Shown: positions 1-10,857 of the stretch, piece by piece
Layout: the number at the start of each line of letters is the position of its first letter
How positions within the stretch are numbered: the stretch's first letter is position 1
DNA from: Kitagawia praeruptora
Lineage: Eukaryota; Streptophyta; Magnoliopsida; Apiales; Apiaceae
Assembly: GCA_037693485.1 (NCBI GenBank)
Contig: CM075353.1
Location: forward strand, 107,218,501-107,282,500
Direction of reading: 5' to 3'
DNA: 64,000 nucleotides
Program-made: the position numbers and the translations under genes
The notes under the pieces: model-generated
What the model saw: the letters and a program-made list of their open reading frames with translations, nothing else
Told to the model about the DNA's origin: nothing
Databases searched by the model: none

Positions 1-872
1 AAAATTTTTAAAAAATAATATAAAATACAAAGAAAAAATTACAGGGAAAAATATATTTAAAAATACATAATACAAACTACAAAATACAGAACAAATAAAA
101 CATGACACAATAAAAATACAGAACAAATAAAAACAAATAACTAGTAGAACAAAAAATACAGAACATGAAAAAAAATAATATAAAAATACAGAACTTAGAA
201 CAAAAATAATTATGTAATGAAAATACAAAACATAAAAATAAAAAGTACTTAAAGTACTAAATAGATAAAAATACAGAACAAGAAATACAAATATAGAAAT
301 ACAGAACAGGAAATAAAAATTAATTATCTATTTTCTTTTGTTTGTATCTATTAATTATCTATTTTGTTTGTATTATTTATTGTCTAGTAAAAAAAATAGG
401 TATTATGTATTATTTATAATAAAAGTGAACGTGAAAATTTAAAGAATAAATAACATGTTCTGTAAAAATAAAAAATACTATTTTTATGTTCTGTAAATTT
501 ATTATATTCAATAAAATTGATAATTGTAAGTAATTTTTTGTTTTGTAAAAGAATTAAATTATCACCACATAAAATTATAGAATGTAAAAAATATTATTTT
601 ACAAAATGCACAATAAACATAAAATAATTTGAATATAAAAAAATTATAAAACATGAAAAAATATAAGCTACAAAAAATGTAGTACATAAAAAAAGTAGAA
701 TGGATAAAAAGTTAAACATGAAAAATAAAGTAAACTAAATTTCAAGACAAAAAAGTTATAGATTTAGGGTATAAACGTGTGTTAGAGGATGTTACCTGTA
801 TTCAACATGTGGACCAATAGTATTTAGTTCCTTAGTTACCCATCTTATAGAGTTACTCACAGAACCTCACCC

Positions 873-876
<4 letters not shown>
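1..876. other. A/T-rich intergenic DNA
   Basis: No coding signal is visible. The first 330 bases are a degenerate series of short A-rich phrases built on 'atacagaacaaataaaa', which looks like a decayed simple-sequence expansion. The remainder is A/T-rich without an open frame of note. Confidence 0.6.

Positions 877-945
<69 letters not shown>
877..945. repeat. (TA)n microsatellite
   Basis: An uninterrupted TA dinucleotide run of 69 bases. It directly abuts a fragment of a Mutator-like repeat that recurs at 32.5 kb, where a shorter TA run sits in the same place, so the microsatellite probably grew from inside that element. Confidence 0.95.
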
Positions 946-947
<2 letters not shown>

Positions 948-1011
948 AAAATGCTACGCAACAAATATTTATCTTAAAGTGATATTTGGAACCATTTTTT
1001 CAAACTATTAA
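946..1011 (+). repeat. Fragment of the Mutator-like element found at 31.5-32.6 kb
   Basis: About 65 bases from 'ccaaaatgct' to 'tttttcaaa' match 32503-32566 almost base for base. They correspond to the right-hand part of the 1.15-kb element in unit 1. Only this end is present here, so it is a truncated relic. Confidence 0.75.
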
Positions 1012-1800
1012 TATTGCCCGTGCTTCGCACACGAGAATTCTTTTCTATCTATTCATTTTTGAAATTTGATAAGCTCGTTGCAATTGACACAAACATTGTC
1101 AATAGCCATGAATGGCTACTAAGCGATTCATGTCTCAAACGTATAGTACATAGAGTCATTTAACGACTACATTTTAAAAGTGAGAACAAAAACATAGAGG
1201 GACGATTAAGTACTGTTGAACTGATAATGAACGGAGATAAATCAATTTTTCATAGGTTTAAAAAACTTCCAACGTACTTTAAAACCAGGAAAAAAACATT
1301 AAGAAGCCTTGGAAATAGAATATAAATTCAGAAATAAATCAAATGCAACGTCTGTTGTAAGCTAACAACAAATTATTCATTAACAGAATGATAAACAAAT
1401 GCTCAGAATGAAATTCTGGCCAAATTCTTCCTTACTGACTCCATAACTACACTGTTTCTTATAGCTAACTTTCTCTTAATTTTTCCTGCCAATATAAAAT
1501 GATTTATCAGAATAAAGAAATGTTTTGCTGAAGCAATTACTATAATAATGATGATGAAAAATATATGTAACTATTTTAATTTTCTTTGTGCATGATGTGG
1601 CAGAACCTGGCGTATTCACAGAATCTTGAACCTCAATGATCTTAGTCTACATAGAACATATAATAACTAATCAATTGTCAGGTTACAAATAAGCATTTTG
1701 AATTTAAAATGAATTTGTCAATATGTATATAGATTAAACCAATGAATTCCAAACTCACATTGTCGAAAGCAGAAGAATCAAAACCAGATACTATTGTCTC
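1012..1800. other. A/T-rich DNA with a decayed Helitron-like hairpin
   Basis: The stretch 1016-1032 (gcccgtgcttcgcacac) resembles the GC-rich terminal hairpin of plant Helitrons, but no clean CTRR end follows. The rest holds no recognisable gene. The part next to 1800 is probably the 3' flank of the RPA1-like pseudogene on the minus strand. Confidence 0.35.
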
Positions 1801-2826
1801 AGACTTTTATGGATTAGCATTACCAGCTTCATATGCATCAGTAGCATGATAAACATTACTATTGAGTAGAATGTTGTCATCATTCAGTTCAATTTGTAGA
1901 TTTACTTCTTTGCCGGAGATTTCCTTGATTTCAGCAGGATTTGTTTTGTTTGTGTTATCCTACAAATGTATATTAAAGATATAATGCAAATTAGTTGTAA
2001 ATCTTATATAACCATCTAAGATATTTAAAACCTAGAGATATAGCTTACATTAATTCCCTCATCAATTAATTTTGTTGCTGTTTTCCCAATCAGTCTTTTT
2101 GCTGCACGATCTAATAGTACAAAGTTGAAAGCTTTAGTATCATCTTCAACCATACAACAATCTGATACCTGATAATCATATATAAATGCATTTAAAAAAC
2201 AAACATTTAAAAAAAATGTCACATTATGGTACATGATAATTTACATAGAAATTAGAAATACTACCTCTGTTGTGGAAGTGGAAAGTTTCTAGTGCATTTG
2301 AAGCACCTGTACTTGCCATCCAATTTAGAAACCTCCTCATTGCATTTGTTTTTGTGACAGCCGTTGTACCACCAACAATCAGCTTCTTCTACCTTATTAA
2401 CTTTAACTTTGCACAAACTTTTTTGCTAAAAACATGTAAAAATAATGGCATGATTAACTGTTGAGTGACAATTATGTTTGAACATTAAAACAAATCTATA
2501 TCAGCAAATTATATAAACTCCACAAGTAATATTTTAGTAATGCAAAATAGTGTTAACATGCTCTTTAACATGCAAGTACAAATGAACTTATAATACCTTA
2601 AGGAAATCAGTGCTTGTTTTTCCGCTTAATTCCTTCAAGGTTATAGTTTGAATCACAGTTGCAGGTGCAGACACAGTATAAGATTGTGTTGGGGAATCTG
2701 CAGTTTTTTCTACTGTAACATAACCTTCTTCATCAAGTCTATCAGAAAAAAGGCATTCTGTAATAGAATGTATTTAAGTAGTTAACATAGGTAAAACCAG
2801 CATGCCATTTAGTTAAATATTAACAA

Positions 2827-3705
2827 TCTCTTTCTATATATAATAGAGCAACATGGAGATAATTTGAGCCAATAAACCCCCTGTGAAATTATAGTTATAC
2901 CCTTACAAATTATAAAATTACATGAAATGCCACTCTTTTATTTTAATGAAAAAAATGAGTTGTTGTGGTGAATCGAACCTAGAACTTCCACTACACAAGT
3001 TATCCTACCAACCACTGTGCTACATTGACTCATTTGTTTTTAAGTTAAAAAACCTTTTACATAAATCTGATCTCTCCATTATCTTATTTTTACTATTATT
3101 TTAATTGGAAAAAAAATAGTTATTTTGGTGAATCGAACCTAGAACCTCCTCTACAAAAGTTATCCTGCTGACCACTGTGCTACATTGACTTTTTTGTTTT
3201 AAGTTATAAAACTTTTTACATAAACCCGACCTTTCCATTATCTTATTTTTACTATTATTTTAATTTTTGAGTAAAAATAATGGTGATTCGCATTATTTTA
3301 AAAATATTATATTTTAGGTTTCACAATATGGTACACATCTATCCATTCTTTCTATGTATAATAAGATAACAAGGGGATTTTTAGGGGCATGTTGAGCCAA
3401 TAAATCATCTATGATATTACAGTTATACCCTTATAAGTTATAAAATTACATGAAATGTCAATCTCTTATTTAAATGGAAAAAATGAGTAAGTTTTATTCT
3501 TATGGTGAATCGAACTAAGAACCTCCTCTACACAATTTATCTACTAACCATTGTGTTGCACGGACTTTATTATTTTGAGTTAATAAGCCTTTTAAACAAA
3601 CTCGACCTTTCCATTATCTTACTTTTACTATTACTTTAATTTTTGAGTAAAAATAATGGTGACTCGTATTATTTTAAAAATGTCATATTTTAGCTTTCAC
3701 ATGTA
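2827..3705. repeat. Tandem array of tRNA-like (SINE-type) units
   Basis: Related blocks recur in tandem. Each has the phrases 'ttacatgaaatg', 'ggtgaatcgaac' and 'ccattatctta'. Read on the minus strand, the parts at 2964-3029, 3125-3189 and 3501-3564 look like the 5' part of a tRNA-derived SINE: an A-box-like TAGCACAGTGGT and a B-box-like GGTTCGATTC about 35 bases apart. The third copy is the most decayed. The array lies in an intron of the RPA1-like pseudogene. Confidence 0.6.
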
Positions 3706-3710
3706 CACAA

Positions 3711-4273
3711 TCTATCTATCTATCTATTACTATATATTAAACCACAACACAAGTGCAAAAAGTTTCATTTTAATGGTTGTGAACTTACGATAATATCCCT
3801 CTATGTTTAAACATTACAAAAGTACCATCCTTTTAATATTTATGCAAACAATATATGAAATTATGTTAGTGTTGGGAATCAACCCTCTCGTAATTTCGGA
3901 GTATAATTCTATGCGACTTATATCTTGATGAGATATTTAAAGAAATAAATATTAAGAAGCGTTCTAATTTTATCTAGAAATTAATGTATGACAAGTATTA
4001 TTCACATCGATGATATGTCTTTTTATCATTGTTCAAAAAGAAATTGTGTTATAACATATATAATATATGTATATGCTACAAAACATCCTCTTTTTAGTGC
4101 TTATATGATTAATACATAATAAAATAATACATAAATTAAAATACTGATATTATAATATGTATGAACATAAAAGGTGCAATTATATTCAAAAATATCCTTA
4201 AATCGTAAAACTATAAAAAATTTATAACAATTGCTAGAGCATGACCCGTGCCTCGCACGGGTTATTATGCTAG
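3711..4273 (+). mobile_element. Non-autonomous Helitron
   Basis: The right end shows the expected terminal structure: a GC-rich hairpin (cccgtgc-ctc-gcacggg, 4245-4261), then ttattatg and CTAG at 4270-4273 followed by host T. The left end begins TCTATC after an A, as Helitrons insert between A and T; the exact left base is uncertain because TCTA is repeated there. There is no coding capacity. It sits in the intron just downstream (minus strand) of the 4294-4375 exon of the RPA1-like pseudogene. Confidence 0.65.
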
Positions 4274-4577
4274 TTCGAAATAGAATATAAAACCTCTGCT
4301 TCATTGCATGCACCACTTCATTATCAAGGTTGATATAAATTTTTGAAGAAGGCAAGGTGCTAATCTGAACTGAGGCTGCAATGAATATTGTTAAACAGTA
4401 TGAATCCAAATTAAGTGTAAGTAACATCAACAAACTGTGTAACAATATTAAAAACTTACTACGAAAAGTTTTAAGCTTGACACTCGAGTATATGACAATA
4501 GTAGGTCGCACAGGGTAAGAGAGATTACCATAATTATAGCATGTACACTCACACATATCTGTCCATGACTTCATCAT

Positions 4578-6360
4578 TGTCCATCATTATCGGTAAGTTT
4601 ATGACATCTTACAACATTTATCTAAATAGCAAGTTAGCAAATCAGATGGTAATTTTTACCACCCAGTTTATAATATTTTAAAGTATATAGAATATTTTTC
4701 TTTTTATTTTCTATATTTGTAGTACTCAACTAATAATTATGTACATATATCTATATATAAAAAAACCATTGAAATGTAACAAATATTTTATTACATCTTA
4801 ATTACTCTATTACTTTTAAAATTTTTATTTCGGTTCATAGAGTAATGTATGAAAAAAAAACTTAATTTTTTATTTTAGTACTAACAAATTTTTTTAATTT
4901 TTTTTACATGTTTGTGACATAACATTTTAAGATACCATAGATAGAAGTGATCTCGAGATACCATAGATAACAGGTAATTTGGAGTTCGGGCCACAATAAG
5001 AAGAAATATTAAATATCCGAAAGCAAGTTTGTATTCCAGCTACCAACTTACAAATTATATATTCTGGACTCTGGAGTGGACAAAACTGCAATGAGTAACA
5101 TTCATTGTCTGGCATTCATCAGCTGTCTAATTACTTAACATAAACATGCAAATTTAGTAAAAGTGCAAAACTCACTCTAAACAAACTAACCTAAACATTG
5201 TTGCATATCTTTAGGCAAACCATTCCTGTGCATATACTATCACAAAGGCACTCATTTGGAGCACGATTTGAATATGTGAAAATAACGCAATGAGCAATAG
5301 AATATAAATAGATCAATAGAAAATAGAATTGCAAACCTTGACTTGTACGACTAAAGGCTAAGGGCAAGATAAAAACACTGAACCAATTAAAGAATGAACA
5401 TGAAATGGCGACTATATGGTGATCTTAGAATTGAGAATAATATATCAATGTCCCCCCAACCCCCATCTAATTAAGGAACTTAGTGGCAAGTTGACATTAA
5501 AAACTTCATTATTTACATGCTATCAATGATGCTCTCTGTTCTTGGATGATTAGTTGCAATGGATTTATATTAGCATAGTAGTTTTGGCTGCACTTAAAAT
5601 TATCAAAAAGAGTTGCATCAAATGAATTCATGCTAGAATGCTGAATGAAGTGTTATACCAACATATATTTTGACAATTTCTCATTGCGCAAAGAGGTGGT
5701 CATGCCATCGGCCGCCCACTTCTCATTATTGGTTTGTCCGGGCATGTGTTCAAAACCATCTTTTCTTGGAACCCAAAATTGCCAATGCTTTGGTCTAAAC
5801 ATATAAGATTAAATTTGTATAAAATCTACAACTTATATCGTGAATAAAGTACGGGCATACACAACTCAGATCTATATACGAATGTAGCAGCCAAATTTAT
5901 AAATATCTTTACTTTATTAGATAGATCAGTCAATCATTTATACTAAAATTGTCTCGGAACGGTAAATCAATCTCCTAATTTTTCATACTCTCCAAACTAT
6001 CCTTCCACTAATTTACAGCGAAAGAAGCTTTAAGGGTTGTTACATTGGCTTTCAGGGAATGTAGGACTTTAGTCTCTGAGATCTGAGATCAATTTAACTA
6101 AGAAATTAGTGAGTGAACATACGTTAAATATTTATGAAATTTTCAGTTATTTAAATAAACCATAAAAATTAAAAAGAAAATTCTAAAACTTCAAAGACTA
6201 TATTTTTAACTTACAGAGAGGTGATGTTGTAAACAAATCAGTGCCTTAAGACCTACTTCACAAACAATCTGACGAAGAAGAATTAGAGATATGTAAACAA
6301 ATTTTGAAAAGCTAAATCAAACAAACTTGAGTAAAATTAAATAAAGCTACTTCTAACGCC
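4578..6360. other. A/T-rich DNA with unrecognised exon-like pieces
   Basis: Mostly A/T-rich and non-coding. On the minus strand, 5647-5795 reads openly and begins PKHWQFWVPRKDGFEHMPGQ. It looks like real former coding sequence, but I do not recognise it. A minus-strand open stretch at 4927-5115 is also unassigned. These may be remnants of the neighbouring decayed genes. Confidence 0.35.
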
Positions 6361-6368
6361 ATTATGCG

Positions 6369-6695
6369 TCATTTTTCTTGGACCATAAGTTTGTATCGCT
6401 CGCAGAAATGTAGTGTCATCTCCCCAACAGCTGCACCACAGATTAATATAACCATGGCACCTGATTCTCAAATAAATTTAATGAGCTCCTCAACCTTTGA
6501 CTCTTTTGTTTTTGCATAATTCTCAAGGTATTCGGCACTATGGATAAGGACAGTTCCTTTTGTTTCATTAGCGGAACTATAAAAGCCGCTTACAAACAAT
6601 GCTACATATTCTTTAAAACCATACATCTGACGATGGTACAATATATATTTATGTAGAACTCCACCCAAAAGTTTTGCAACTCTCACATTATCAAC
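6369..6695 (-). pseudogene. CCT8 (TCP-1 theta chaperonin subunit)-like pseudogene fragment
   Basis: The minus strand reads VDNVRVAKLLGGVLH near 6690, then ETKGTVLIHSAEYLENYAKT, KVEELIK, and after an in-frame stop near 6468 GAAVGEMTLHFCERYKLMV. This order is characteristic of the middle of CCT theta, a subunit of the cytosolic CCT/TRiC folding complex. Only about 105 codons remain. There is a premature stop, and the segment between LLGGVLH and the ETKGT block is altered. No introns are seen inside the fragment. It is a dead fragment, either a decayed copy or a transposon-captured piece. Confidence 0.8.
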
Positions 6696-7469
6696 ATTAA
6701 ATATATAAACAATAACATAATTATGAGGAAGTTAGAACAATTACCCAATCTATGATGTAGATTCACAGAATAATTAATGATAAAAGTTATCATTAGTTTG
6801 TGGAATTGCTTGACGAAAAAAATCACTCCATTTGTGCTTGGATCCTATTGTAATCCTTCTGCTAACTGTTTAATACATACATGAATATATACTTATAAGC
6901 TTGGTTTAGATACTAAATACTAATATATGTAAAATAAGTTTCTAGGCACAGTGAGATGCGTGTGTGCGTACTCTTCCATGTAGATCTATGTTACAAACAT
7001 ATAATTGCAGATTTCTGAATCGAACACTACCTGTTTTTAAAGTTTATCGAGCTCATCAACCATGCGCTGAGTCTATTGGAAATCATAAAAATTGGTGTAG
7101 TGGTATCTATACTACTAAATCTCAACATATATAAGTAACCCAACTAAACACATCATAGCTTAGTGGTTTACTCGAAAGGAAAAAAGAAAAAATAAACGCC
7201 TAGGCAACCCATATATATGCAAGCAATCTAATGAGTTATTAAGTTCAAATAAAGTATGCAAGCAATCTAGTGAGTTATTAAGTTCAAATAAAGAATCCAA
7301 AAAGTAAGGTAAGCTAACAGGTTTACCCTATCTGATCAAATCTGCTTCAAGCGGAAAACATTTTGGCTTTTCTAATGAATGAAAATGTCATCTCTGTTCA
7401 AGGAGCCCAGATCATCCTCGTTGAAATTCCTGACAATATTAGAACAAAACGATGTAGATCAAGACATTA
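6696..7469. other. Non-coding A/T-rich DNA
   Basis: A short direct duplication near 7218-7285 (atgcaagcaatcta...gagttattaag, twice) is visible. An exon-like minus-strand stretch at about 7380-7440 could belong with the unassigned exon at 8134-8355, but it is not recognised. Confidence 0.4.
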
Positions 7470-7477
7470 ACCATAGG

Positions 7478-8133
7478 TAGGGATGGGCATTCACCCCGGC
7501 CCGCCCGATCCTGGTCCGATCCCCGCACCGAACGGGGCGGGGAATCGGGGATTTTTTCAGGTACGGGGCGGGGAGCGGGGATAATTTTCAAAAAAAACCG
7601 GGGAGCGGGCCGGGGCCGGGATTCTATGTCTCTCCAGTCCGATCCCCGCCCCAGCCCCGATTTTCTCCACCCAACCCGATTCTCAATCTCCGACTCGATT
7701 TCACCACATTATAATATATATAATTATATATATTAATATATAAAAATTTCAAATAATTTATATTGCAAACAAAATAATATTTTAATCTAATATATTTATC
7801 TTTCTAGTATTTAAATAACTTCACTTCCATATTATTTATTTTTTAACTTAACATCTAATCTAGCTATAGTTGCTAATTTTACTATATATCACAAGAAAAA
7901 ATTATTTCAAACTTACTAGTTAGTGTTTAAAATTATTTAAAATATTTTTTTTTGTTTAAAATGAAATTCCCCGATTCCCCGCGGGGATCCCCGTTACCCG
8001 TTTGGTCCGGGGACGGGGACTAAAAAATAATCCCCGACGGGGATCGGGCCGGGGACGGGGATCGGGTTTGAATTCGGGGATGGGGGCGGGGATAGCACTC
8101 CCCGGCCCTGAAGTGCCCCGATGCCCATCCCTA
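7478..8133. mobile_element. Non-autonomous hAT-type transposon with GC-rich arms
   Basis: The termini are inverted repeats (TAGGGATGGGCAT at the left, ATGCCCATCCCTA at the right). They are flanked by 8-bp near-identical target duplications, accatagg (7470-7477) and gccatagg (8134-8141). An 8-bp duplication fits the hAT superfamily. Both subterminal arms, about 190 and 170 bases, are dense in gggg/cgggga phrases, while the middle of about 300 bases is A/T-rich. There is no transposase. Insertion is at what looks like the 5' splice site of a minus-strand exon. Confidence 0.75.
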
Positions 8134-8355
8134 GCCATAGGGACTGCCTTCCTTTAGTAATGTGCGGAAGATTTGAAAAATAGAGGAACCGTTAATGTGA
8201 TCATATCTCTCTGTACCTAAACTTAAGTTGTTAAAAGTACGACACATATCATGTGCGTCTATTCGAAATGTTTGTAGATTTAGATTTGTGAAAGAAATCA
8301 TCAGTGAATAAACAATTATGTTGGCTACAATATGTAACAACGTAATGATGGTCAC
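8134..8355 (-). pseudogene. Unrecognised exon-like fragment
   Basis: The minus strand has an open stretch containing FTNLNLQTFRIDAHDMCRTF and then ERYDHINGSSIFQIFRTLLK. The composition looks like genuine protein, unlike the surrounding A/T-rich DNA. I cannot assign it to a family. It ends at a GT directly beside the hAT-type insertion. It may have belonged to the same decayed gene as the pieces at 7.4 or 5.7 kb, but that is a guess. Confidence 0.3.
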
Positions 8356-8431
8356 ATATATATTTTATATATTCTAAATAATTAACAAAAGTAGCTCTAC
8401 TTAAAAACTTGCCTTTCTAATTGTTTTAGGG

Positions 8432-8623
8432 AAGAGCAATGCTAGGTTCCCCAAAAAAATTTCCCAAATTTTTCCCAAATGATGAGGTGGTTATTTTTGA
8501 TTGGGTGGTTGGTGTGAATGCAGGGGGTCCCATTTATATTAATGAGAGATGAGCCAATTAAAACATAACACATGGCATTTTGGGAAAGATTTGGGATTTT
8601 TTTTTGGGTACTTAGCATTTTCC
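8432..8623. mobile_element. Small MITE (192 bp)
   Basis: Imperfect terminal inverted repeats are visible: AAGAGCAATGCTAGGTTCCC at the left, and the complement of the right end reads GGAAAATGCTAAGTACCC. Both run into A-rich tracts inside. The flanks carry TTTAGGG at 8425-8431 and again at 8624-8630, a likely target duplication. There is no coding capacity. The superfamily is uncertain; Mutator-like is possible if the duplication is really nine bases with mismatches. Confidence 0.6.
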
Positions 8624-8639
8624 TTTAGGGAATCATAGT

Positions 8640-9145
8640 GGTGCTTAAATTTCATGTACTCCTGATAGCTACTCAGTTCCTATGCATTTTATAAGCAACA
8701 TTATAAATCGCAATAAGTAATATTATATACCCGTGCTACGCACATGTAGTGTTTTTAATATTTCGAAAATTCTATATTAAAAAACTAATAATTTACAATT
8801 ACGATGAAACTAAAGATCATGTCGAACTGCACATACTCCACATAAATAAACACGACTGTTGATTATTAAATTCTTGAATTTAGCCTAGACAAAAATGCGA
8901 GATTATAAAACACTAATTTTCCTCAAATACTTACAATAAGCTAAAGAAAATCTACTAAACCAAACAATTATAAAAAGGAAAAAGGACAGAGGCGATTCTT
9001 TACAATTTAATAGCATCGATAAAACAAAGAAATAGAAGACATTACATCCAAACCCAACACACTAAAATATATCATAATCTCCTGTTTTAACCATCAGCAA
9101 CCAAGTTAACCCCGTAAAATTGTTCAACTAACTTAACAAACAAAT
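8640..9145. other. A/T-rich DNA with a decayed Helitron-like end
   Basis: Around 8730-8755 the phrase tacccgtgctacgcac resembles the terminal hairpin of Helitrons, but the partner strand of the hairpin is poor and no clear end follows. Otherwise no gene or repeat was recognised. Confidence 0.35.
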
Positions 9146-10852
9146 TAGAACTATACTTATATTTGTTATTTAAATTATAAAATATTTAAATCGTCACTTT
9201 TCATAATTTAAAAAAATTATTTTCAACAATTGAATATAATTATTTATTTAAAATATTTTGCTAATATAAATAATTAATTTGGATAAATGTACCCAACTTT
9301 TATTAGAATAATAAAGATCACAAACGTAATATCATAAGTAATAAATTTAGTCTTAAAAAAACATAATTGTTAAATTCTATATTGGTAAATGTTGCTCGGC
9401 GTCGCCTCACGGCGACACCTCAGCGCGTTTATATTAACGAAAAAAAAAATATACTTGATTTATCTTCATGCTATAATTTTAAAAAATTGTAATATTTTAA
9501 TATGATATTGATTAAAATTGAAATGATACAAAGAAACAAATTAAAAATTTCTCCTCATAGTAAGACAAAAACTTATAACTTTTATATTGTAAATCGTTAT
9601 ATCTAATATTTTAAAATTATATGATCAAGATTATATCAAATTTTGTTTGGTAATATAATTTATATAATTATAACTATTAAAAAACAGTTGTGCATTGCAT
9701 GAATTATATGCTATTAGTTTAAAAGTTTTTTCCCATACCGTTGAGACAAAATTTCTAAACTATTACGTTACACATAATTATAAAATATTTTAATCGTATA
9801 TCTCTCTTCCGAATTAAAAAATAAATTACTTTACTTAATTTAATGTACTTATTTATATAATACGTTTTGCTAATATAAATAATTAAATTTGTATAAATAT
9901 ACCTTACTTGTATTATAATAATAAATATCACCTACATAATATCATACATAATAAATTTAGTATTAAACCACATGATTGTTGAATTATATATTGGTAAAAG
10001 TTGTTCGACACGTTTATATTAGTGAAAGAAACACTTATACTTCATTTCTTTTCATGTTATAACGTTAAAAATTTGTAATATTTTAATAGGACATCAACTA
10101 AAATTGGAATGACACAAAAAAATAAATTAAATAAATTCTACTCACATTAAGACAAAAACTTATAACTTATATATTATGAATCGCTATGTCTAATATTTTA
10201 AAATTAGATGATTAGAATTTCTAAACTAATACATTACACCCAATTATAAAATATTTAAATTGTATATGGCTCTGCCTCTGCCTAATTAAAAAATAAGTTA
10301 CTTTAAGCTTAATTTACTTATTTATATAATATATTATGGTAGTATAAATAATAAAATTTGGATAAATGTACCAAACTTTTATTAGAATAATAAATATCAC
10401 GTACATAATATCATACATAATAAATTTAGTTAAAATAACATGATTGTTAAATTATATATTGGTAACACATTTATACTAATGAAAAGAAACACATATACTT
10501 CATTTGTTTTCATATTATAATTTTAAAAAATTGTAATATTTTAATGGGATATCAATTAAAATTGGAATGACACAAATTTACAAATTACAAATTTCAGCTC
10601 ACACTAAGGCAAAAACAACTTTTATATAAGAATTGTTATGTCTAATATTTTTAAAATTAGACGACAAAGATTATGTCAAATTTTGTTGAATAAATAATTT
10701 ATATAATTATAACTATTAAAACACAGTCATGCAATGCACGAATTATAAACTATTAGTTTTAAAGAAATCCACAACGTTGAGACAAATTTTTTTAACTATT
10801 ACGTATTACGTAATTACAAAATATTTAAACCGCTCTTCCAAATAAAATTTAA
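9146..10852. repeat. Degenerate A/T-rich tandem repeat, units of about 460-600 bp
   Basis: The same succession of phrases (ttataaaatatttaa; acttatttatataat; aataataaatatcac; atgattgtt; tattggtaa; cgtttatatta; tgtaatattttaat; aattggaatgacac) recurs starting near 9150, 9745, 10210 and 10780. The last unit is cut by the LTR at 10858, and its continuation reappears at 12604 and again at 18555. No coding capacity. One unit contains a short GC-rich hairpin (gtcgcc-tcac-ggcgac) near 9400. Confidence 0.7.
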
Positions 10853-10857
10853 GTTAC

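Larger units (their letters stand above)
1807..4577 (-). pseudogene. RPA1-like (replication protein A large subunit type) pseudogene, C-terminal part
   Basis: Minus-strand exons with GT-AG borders can be followed: about 4462-4577, 4294-4375 (QISTLPSSKIYINLD), 2597-2757, 2265-2425 (zinc-binding part, WWYNGCHKNKC then YRCFKC), 2049-2168 (FNFVLLDRAAKRLIGKTA) and 1807-1959. This order matches the middle and C-terminal OB-fold and zinc domains of plant RPA1-like proteins, which bind single-stranded DNA; related proteins are also encoded by Helitrons. The 2049-2168 exon appears frameshifted relative to its acceptor. The intron between 2757 and 4294 holds a repeat array and a Helitron. No N-terminal domain was identified. 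I read it as a decayed gene or captured fragment. Confidence 0.7.
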
